From: Nicotiana tabacum
Lineage: Eukaryota; Streptophyta; Magnoliopsida; Solanales; Solanaceae
Assembly: GCF_000715075.1 (NCBI RefSeq)
Contig: NC_134087.1
Span: forward strand, 184,605,276-184,669,275
Direction of reading: 5' to 3'
Length of the DNA stretch: 64,000 nucleotides
The translations under genes and the position numbers were made by a program. Below are positions 58,199 to 64,000 of this stretch, piece after piece; positions within the stretch are counted from its first letter, which is position 1, and every line of letters begins with the position of its first letter. The notes below the pieces were generated by a model. That model saw only the letters and a list, made by a program, of their open reading frames with translations. It did no database searches and was not told where the DNA came from.

Positions 58199-60277
58199 TT
58201 ATCTGCTAAATGTGGGGCTTGACCTGGGTGACCTCCCAGCGTACGATACATTCTTTCTAACTCCGTTGCCAGATGACGGGCAAATAGGTGCATGCTCTAT
58301 AAACCTTTCATAATCCATCCCTTGGCAGTTCACATAACTTTGAGAAGTGTAAACCGCTAAATCAAGGATTTGTGCCCTGAAGTCTTGGAGGCGTTGGTAT
58401 TGGTTTTGCAGTTGCTGTTGGCGAGTTGTGGCTATATCTCTGATATGGTATTCACGATCTAAAGCTGACTCTAATTGAGCTCGGAGTCTGGCCTGATCGA
58501 GTCTTGCTTGTGCTCTTTCTCTGTCGATGTCTGCATGTTGATGCTCTCTGTTGTATCTTCTCGCTTCTTCCAGTTGTGCATGAAGTTGGGCTTCTGAATG
58601 TATCCAACTGTCTTTTTCCTTCTTGAATTGTGCCATGTCTTCTTCGGATTGCCATACTTGGCGTTCCCTATTAGATCTGGCTTCTTCGTTTAGTTGTTGG
58701 ATTCTTTCTTTAGCTTTGCTCAACGCCTTTTCGGTTTTTGCAAAAATGGAATCATAATCTTGCATTTTTTCAAAAAGATTGGCGATGATTTTTTGATCCT
58801 TCCAACTCCTCATTGGTGTTTCAGAAGCTTTCTTCATTTTTTGAAATTGAGTGTGAAGATTTTTATTCTCACAAGCCAGACTCTTCTTCTCGCCTTCTGC
58901 TTCTTGTTCTTGCAAATCTTTCTCCAAACTGAGGCTCCTCAGATTTTCCTTTAGGGCGTGGATAGTTGCTTTGTACCCTTTTTCCTTTTCTCCCCAAATC
59001 AACCGCTCTTGGATTTTATCATTAAAGGTTTGAACATGGGGTCTTTTTGCTGGCCTTCTTAGATCGGGTTCTGGTACATCATCCACGCGGGACCGTTTCT
59101 CAAACCACCTTGCATATTCTGGATTTATATCACCCTTTGTAGTGTCTGGAACTTGAGTATTATCTTTCAAGTATCGACATCCATTCCACATCTGCTGAAT
59201 TAAAGCTTCGGGAAGAGTGGCTTAAGGGTGTAACTCGATTACTTGCATACTCAAATCTTCATCATCAGGAACTACTTGGTATCTCCCTAGTTGTCTTAGA
59301 ACTCTTTGGGGCGCATATGGCTGGATGCTTCTCAATCCTAATAGTAGTAAATAACTATTTGAGGTTGACATGTGTATCACTTCCCTCGCCGGGAGCCATC
59401 CAAAAGTCCACTCAATTTGACTTGCCGTTAATGATCTTAGATGAGATACCCATGCTTCGACCCCTTCTGGAGACTTATAATCTTTTACTCTTTCTTCATA
59501 ACTCTCGATGAAATTATCATGGCTTGGACCATACTGTATGAACTTGGGGTGATGTTGGAGATGTTCAATCATCCACATTTGTAACAAAATTTTGCACCCT
59601 TCGAAGATATTTGCCCCTGATTTACATAAGGTCAATGCCCGATAAATGTCTGAGAGAATGATCGGGAAAAGGGTGTGATTTTCCTTGGTAGTGAGGACTT
59701 GTACGACTTTCGCTGTGCGAATATCAATTGTTCGTTCTTTGTTTGGGAAGACCATGATTCCTAGAAAAGCCACCATGAAGGCGAAGCGACAGTGAATTTG
59801 CCAGGTGTCTTTGTTCTGTTTGTTAGTAAGGCCCTTTTCATGAATTTCAAACCCGTCCGGCTTTCCGAATCTTGAATATAGGAAGTTGAAAGAACAACAC
59901 CCGTTGACAACATTGCTTTTTCTGATTTGATTACTGATGTTTAGAAGACCAAAGAATCGATGCACTGAGGGAGCTTTTGGGAATATAAGACTTTGGTTTC
60001 TTAATTCTCCGTCAAAACCGGCATATCCAGCTATTTCTTCTAATGTAGGAGTAAGCTCGAAATCAGAGAAGCGAAAGACATTGTGAACAGGGTCCCAAAA
60101 AGTTACTAATGCCGCAATCAGATCATCCCGTGGTTTAACTTTCATAATATCTGTGAGATTTCCCAAATGCTTAATGACCCATTTTTGCCCATCTTCGCCT
60201 AACTCATACCACCACATTTGAAGCCGAAATAGAAACTCGTCTGCATTTGCGGACGGTGGGTTTTGGGTGGTGCTCAT
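58199..60277 (-). pseudogene. E ORF1, Ogre-type upstream protein
   Basis: I take the start at ATG 60277 (MSTTQNPPSANADEF); upstream in-frame ATGs at 60331 and 60316 lie in a less protein-like run. The N-terminal ~360 residues form a conserved region (LQMWWYELGEDGQKWV, FRFSDFELTPTLEEIAGYAG, LYSRFGKPDGFEIH, FAFMVAFLGIMVFPNK) resembling the plant-mobile-domain-like proteins of Ogre elements. A single in-frame TAA at 59222-59224 separates it from a C-terminal ~330 residues rich in E, K, Q and R with heptad-like spacing, surely coiled coil (about 58330-58990), with a basic stretch RRPAKRPHV. About 693 codons in all. The function of this protein is not known. Confidence 0.85.
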
Positions 60278-61036
60278 TCTGTATCTGAAATTAATTTTAA
60301 CAAAATCAAGACTCATTTTGAAAACAGACACTAAAAAATCAATTTATCTATTTATTTAGCACTTCTTATTTTTTTCAAAACTTAAAACTATATATATATA
60401 TATTTTTTTTTAAAAAAAAACATTTTATTTCTCGGCTATCGCAATGATTTTTTTTTTCAATTAAGCTGGTCAACAAGCAAATCCGAGGCAAATGAATGCA
60501 CAAGTAGCAAGTAGGATGTATCAGAATGGTCTTTTCATTTCGGGTTCACCTGTCCTAGACAGACCCAACCCCTGTGTTGAGTCTCCAAGGCCAAATGTAC
60601 ATGATGCAAATAGGCGTTCCTACTAGGGATCCGGTACATGGCTGAGTTATTCTAAGTGAAAAACCTGAGGCAGATTGTTCTAAACCAGGCTTACCCAAGT
60701 GGACAGCTTGAGCCGAAGTGGGGGCAACGTACCGGGAGCACGAAAGTCTACCCGGCCTAGTTACTTGTCCCAACTTCGTCTTATTTGGTATGACCTTTAA
60801 CAGAAAGGTGGGCCACGGGCACGTGTGCACCATAAATTTAGAAGACTCAGAAAGAAGGTGGGTTTCGTAGCAGTTTTATATTAACAATTCAAATAATATT
60901 AAAGCGGTAAAAAGCAACATTTAGCATATTAAGCATAAACATGTAAAAATCATATAATAAATAAAGCTAACTATAACAGTTATTTTAAGCTCGAATTCTT
61001 AAACCCTGAACCAGAGATTCTGGGTTACAGCTATCG
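60278..61036 (-). other. E 5' leader
   Basis: Untranslated stretch between primer site and ORF1. It includes a (TA)n/T/A tract at 60390-60420 and a more GC-rich part at 60555-60835. No gene recognised. Packaging signals may lie here; none can be named. Confidence 0.5.
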
Positions 61037-61054
61037 TCCCCAGCAGAGTCGCCA
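61037..61054 (-). other. E primer-binding site
   Basis: Minus-strand TGGCGACTCTGCTGGGGA, four bases inside the 5' LTR. Different from the iMet sites of A, B, C and D. Ogre/Tat elements are known to use another tRNA (I believe Arg); the identity should be checked against tRNA 3' ends. Confidence 0.8.
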
Positions 61055-61058
61055 GAGC

Positions 61059-64000
61059 TGTCACACCTCCTCTTTCCGGCCCCGCGAGGGTGCCAAAGAG
61101 TTTTCTCCAATTAAAGGACAGTTGAAACGGGATTTATTTGTTTGTTTCAGAGTCGCCACCTGGAAATTTTAAGGCGTCCCAAGTCACCGGTTTTAATCCC
61201 TGAATCGAGGAGAATATGACTTTGTTTGTTATTCTGCGAACCAGAAATCCTGAGTAAGGAATTTTGTTAATTCGGGAGAAGGTGTTAGGCATTCCCGAAT
61301 TTCGTGGTTCTAGCACGGTCGCTTAACCATTTTTATATTTGGATTAATTATCTTGATTTGCTAAATACATTTTTTCTTGTTGCCCGATTTTATTACCGCT
61401 TTTGTTTAGATTGTTTACAATTATGTAAACGAATCACGCGTACGTATATTCGTATTATATACCCTTTGTAGAGAATTGTGCCACGCATACGTGTACACAG
61501 AAAGGTTGATAATATTATTTTTTGTTTATTTTTAATATAAAAATAGACATATGTTCGAAATTGTGCTCAAAATTAAGAACGTTCGTCGCTCTTGTATGAT
61601 TAAATAGTGGACTGCACATCTCGGATTATATGAAATTAATATTGATATTCTCCGAAGAACCCCCTTTTTTATTAAATGTTCGCTCGAAGTTGCGCGAACG
61701 CATAATCCGAATTGCTTTTAGAAATATAATCAGGTTACGCGAACGCATCCCTAATCACGCAAAATATTCTTAATAGTAGTATAGATTTTCCACAAATTGT
61801 TTATTACTTCCATGCATTTTATGTGAAAGTCATGAGAAATCCCTATTTGAAATGCCTCTAAATTTCTTGAAAAGAATTCTCAATTTATTAAGTGTTAACC
61901 ACAAATTATATTTTTTGCGTGTGAATTATATTTCTCAAAACCATTCGAATTTAACGAGTAGAACAAGAATAAACAATGTGTGGCTAGTACTACCATTTTT
62001 TATCGTGAATACAACATTAGTATATCCAAAAATCGAATCACATATAAAACTGGGAAAAGAATTAATTTGATAAACGAATTAATAGTTTCCGAAGAATTTT
62101 CATTATTTATATTTAGTGCAAACTCTATTTCTACATATCCTTGACATAAAATGTTGCAATTCATGCTTATACATCCCATCTCATTCTCATATACTTGTTT
62201 TTAGTCCAAAGTTATAATTGCTTAGTTAATTTGTTTACAATGATAAATAATCAAATTGGTGAGAAAGGGAACTATTATACAAATTGACTCAATAAAATGG
62301 CATTACATGCAACGTAATGTTATGTCCGAACCATTCATCATATTCCAACATCATAAACGAGACGGATTATATCAATTCGCATTTCTACCATGGCTATTCA
62401 CATAGCCGTTATTATGCCATATATGAACGAAATACAATTAACATTGTCTAGCCTTAAACAAAATCGGATATTTGACAAAATAAGCTAATAATATAATTTT
62501 TGATATTTCTACACTATTCTTTACTTAGCTAACAACATCACAAGATCGAATTAATGGCCAACTTTCTACCATGCTGACAATTCGAACACAACTAATACTT
62601 ATCGGAATGCTAAAATAGATAACATTATTACAAACCTTATATGAACTTAAAAAGGAAATGATTGACTAATAGTCATCATGTCAAGCATACTACTATATTA
62701 ACCAACTAAAACAAAACTACAATTTAAACTAATAGACTTAAACAAGTAGAAGACATGATATTAACTCCAAACTTTATTCATTTTTTTTTGCAATTTTGAA
62801 ACTTTCCACAGCACGAGTCTAAAGATATATACCTGGAAATGAGGGTAAATGAGGCAAATTTCAGCAGTAGCAGCAGTAAGAAAATCAGCAGAAAATGCCA
62901 AATAACTCAGCAGATTTGAGCAACATAACAAGACCCTTGGAACCCAACGAGCAGTAACAGAATTTTAAAAAATAAATTTCAGATTTAAACCAAACAATCT
63001 TAACAAACAAATCCGGACAGATTCAAGAAGACAATGTTTCAGATTTTCTTTCTTTCTTTGGTTTCTGTCCTCTCACCTTCTATTTTGTTCTCCTCTCCTC
63101 CCTGTGTATTTTTTTTTAGATTTATGTTTCTGATTTTTTCTGCTCAGTTTTTCTTTTTTCTGTTTTCTTCTGCTCTCTCTGGTTTCTCAGATTTTTCTCT
63201 ATCTTTCTCCTTTTGATTCTCTCTATCCTCTTTTTTTCAGATTTCTCTGTCTGGTCTTTCTAAATCAGTCCAAACTCCCTTTTATATACAACTTATCATC
63301 CTAATGTTGCCCGGACCCCCTTTCCTTTTAAAATCAGCAATTCTCCACTAAAATTTTGTTTTATTACTTTAAATCCCATTAAGTAAAACTTTTCCTGATT
63401 TTTAGCACTCCCATTATCCTTTGTTTCCCATTATCTCATTAAATTATATCCATTACTCTCCACTATCAGTACACTACTACTATCATATTACTCCTACTGT
63501 TTTTATCCCCAGAAATACCCCTGAAATCCTATTGTTATTACTGCCCTTACTACAAAAAATCAAAAATCTGATACAAAACAGATTTTATAATCTGTTCAGA
63601 TTTAATTATCAACCTGCTTTCTGATTTAAACAGCTATAACCAATTCTCTCAAGTTCTGGACTGAATCTTAACTGAGAATGCAACCTTCTAACACAATTAT
63701 ATCTAATCAACATTTGTAGAATTGAATTTAAACCCAACATCACAATAACATCACACAGAATTCAACAGAATAATTTAAACTGAATTTGAAATAAGTATGA
63801 ATGCAGGGGCATTGTCAGTATATTGACAATGCCCTGAAATTTACTGCCTAGAAACCAACATACATAACACCTATTTGATGAACTTATTGAATTACAAACA
63901 AACATGATTTAACTGACAAATATTAATGAACTGACTATCTACAACAATTGTCAACAAACAAATTATATATAGATAAACAGATTATTTCAATCAGCATTTT
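61059..64000 (-). repeat. 5' LTR of E, partial
   Basis: Matches 42253-45195 of the 3' LTR. About 1.7 kb should lie beyond the window. By eye, the first 490 bp hold 19 differences from the 3' LTR and the remaining 2.4 kb about 17. TATA box at 63279-63288 on the minus strand. Confidence 0.93.
63279..63288 (-). promoter_or_regulatory. TATA box in the E 5' LTR
   Basis: Minus-strand TATATAAAAG, identical to the copy at 44472-44481. This is the copy placed to drive full-length element RNA. Confidence 0.6.

Larger units (their letters stand above)
42253..64000 (-). mobile_element. Ogre/Tat-type giant gypsy element E (right end outside window)
   Basis: 3' LTR 42253-46911, internal region 46912-61058 (14.1 kb), 5' LTR from 61059 past the window end. 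With a second 4.66-kb LTR the whole would be about 23.5 kb. Ogre/Tat features present: extra ORF1 before gag, intron between protease and RT, a second RNase H of the kind seen in Tat elements, tandem repeats between pol and the 3' LTR, very long LTRs, and no chromodomain. It is inserted in the RT of D. The coding frame has about nine stops and two or more frameshifts although the LTRs are close. Confidence 0.92.

Noticed and set aside
60555..60833. 92-codon minus-strand frame in the E leader
   Set aside because: No domain, and it ends well before ORF1. Could be a leader frame, but nothing supports translation.
1..64000. Host protein genes, tRNA or rRNA genes, endogenous pararetrovirus
   Set aside because: All protein-like stretches are accounted for by copia or gypsy Gag and Pol or by Ogre ORF1. 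No cloverleaf, rRNA or pararetrovirus movement or coat protein signal was seen.

Overview
The window is plant nuclear DNA made almost entirely of nested LTR retrotransposons. I found no host gene, tRNA, rRNA or CRISPR array. The long LTRs, the Tekay-type chromoviruses and the Ogre-type giant element point to a dicot with a large genome. From family resemblance I infer Solanaceae, perhaps Nicotiana; no search was possible.

The nesting can be rebuilt from exact 5-bp target-site duplications (TSDs). (1) A solo LTR, S1 (635-3687, TSD ATAAA), and a MITE candidate (4251-4480) lie in AT-rich intergenic DNA. (2) A Ty1/copia element F starts at 4566 (+). Its gag is split by a second solo LTR, S2 (5892-8668, TSD ACTTT), and its pol is cut at 9562 by element D. 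(3) D (+, Ty3/gypsy, Tekay type) starts at 9563. Its 5' LTR is split by compound element BC, and its reverse transcriptase is split at 42252 by element E. (4) BC (-, 12151-39584, TSD AATAG) has three LTRs and two different internal regions, called B and C, all inside one TSD pair. (5) A (-, 14049-23827, TSD AGACA) sits in BC's first LTR. (6) E (-, 42253 to beyond the right edge) is an Ogre/Tat element of about 23.5 kb with 4.66-kb LTRs.

By-eye LTR divergence agrees with the nesting: BC about 5-6%, A about 4%, E about 0.7% over most of its LTR. All coding regions are broken, and many stops are TAG at a CAG glutamine codon. E is the best preserved. In its sense direction (right to left) it has a tRNA primer site, a leader, ORF1 (conserved N-terminal region plus coiled coil), Gag, protease, a G-patch-like segment, a recognisable spliceable intron, RT, two RNase H regions, integrase, a 3' region with about 36 copies of a 45-bp repeat, and a polypurine tract.

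The most interesting signals are in non-coding LTR DNA. Four different LTR families (S1, S2, A, D) share a backbone. At the same place in each lies a hairpin with compensating base changes, and at another shared place lies an array of CpG-rich near-palindromes whose sequence differs completely between families.
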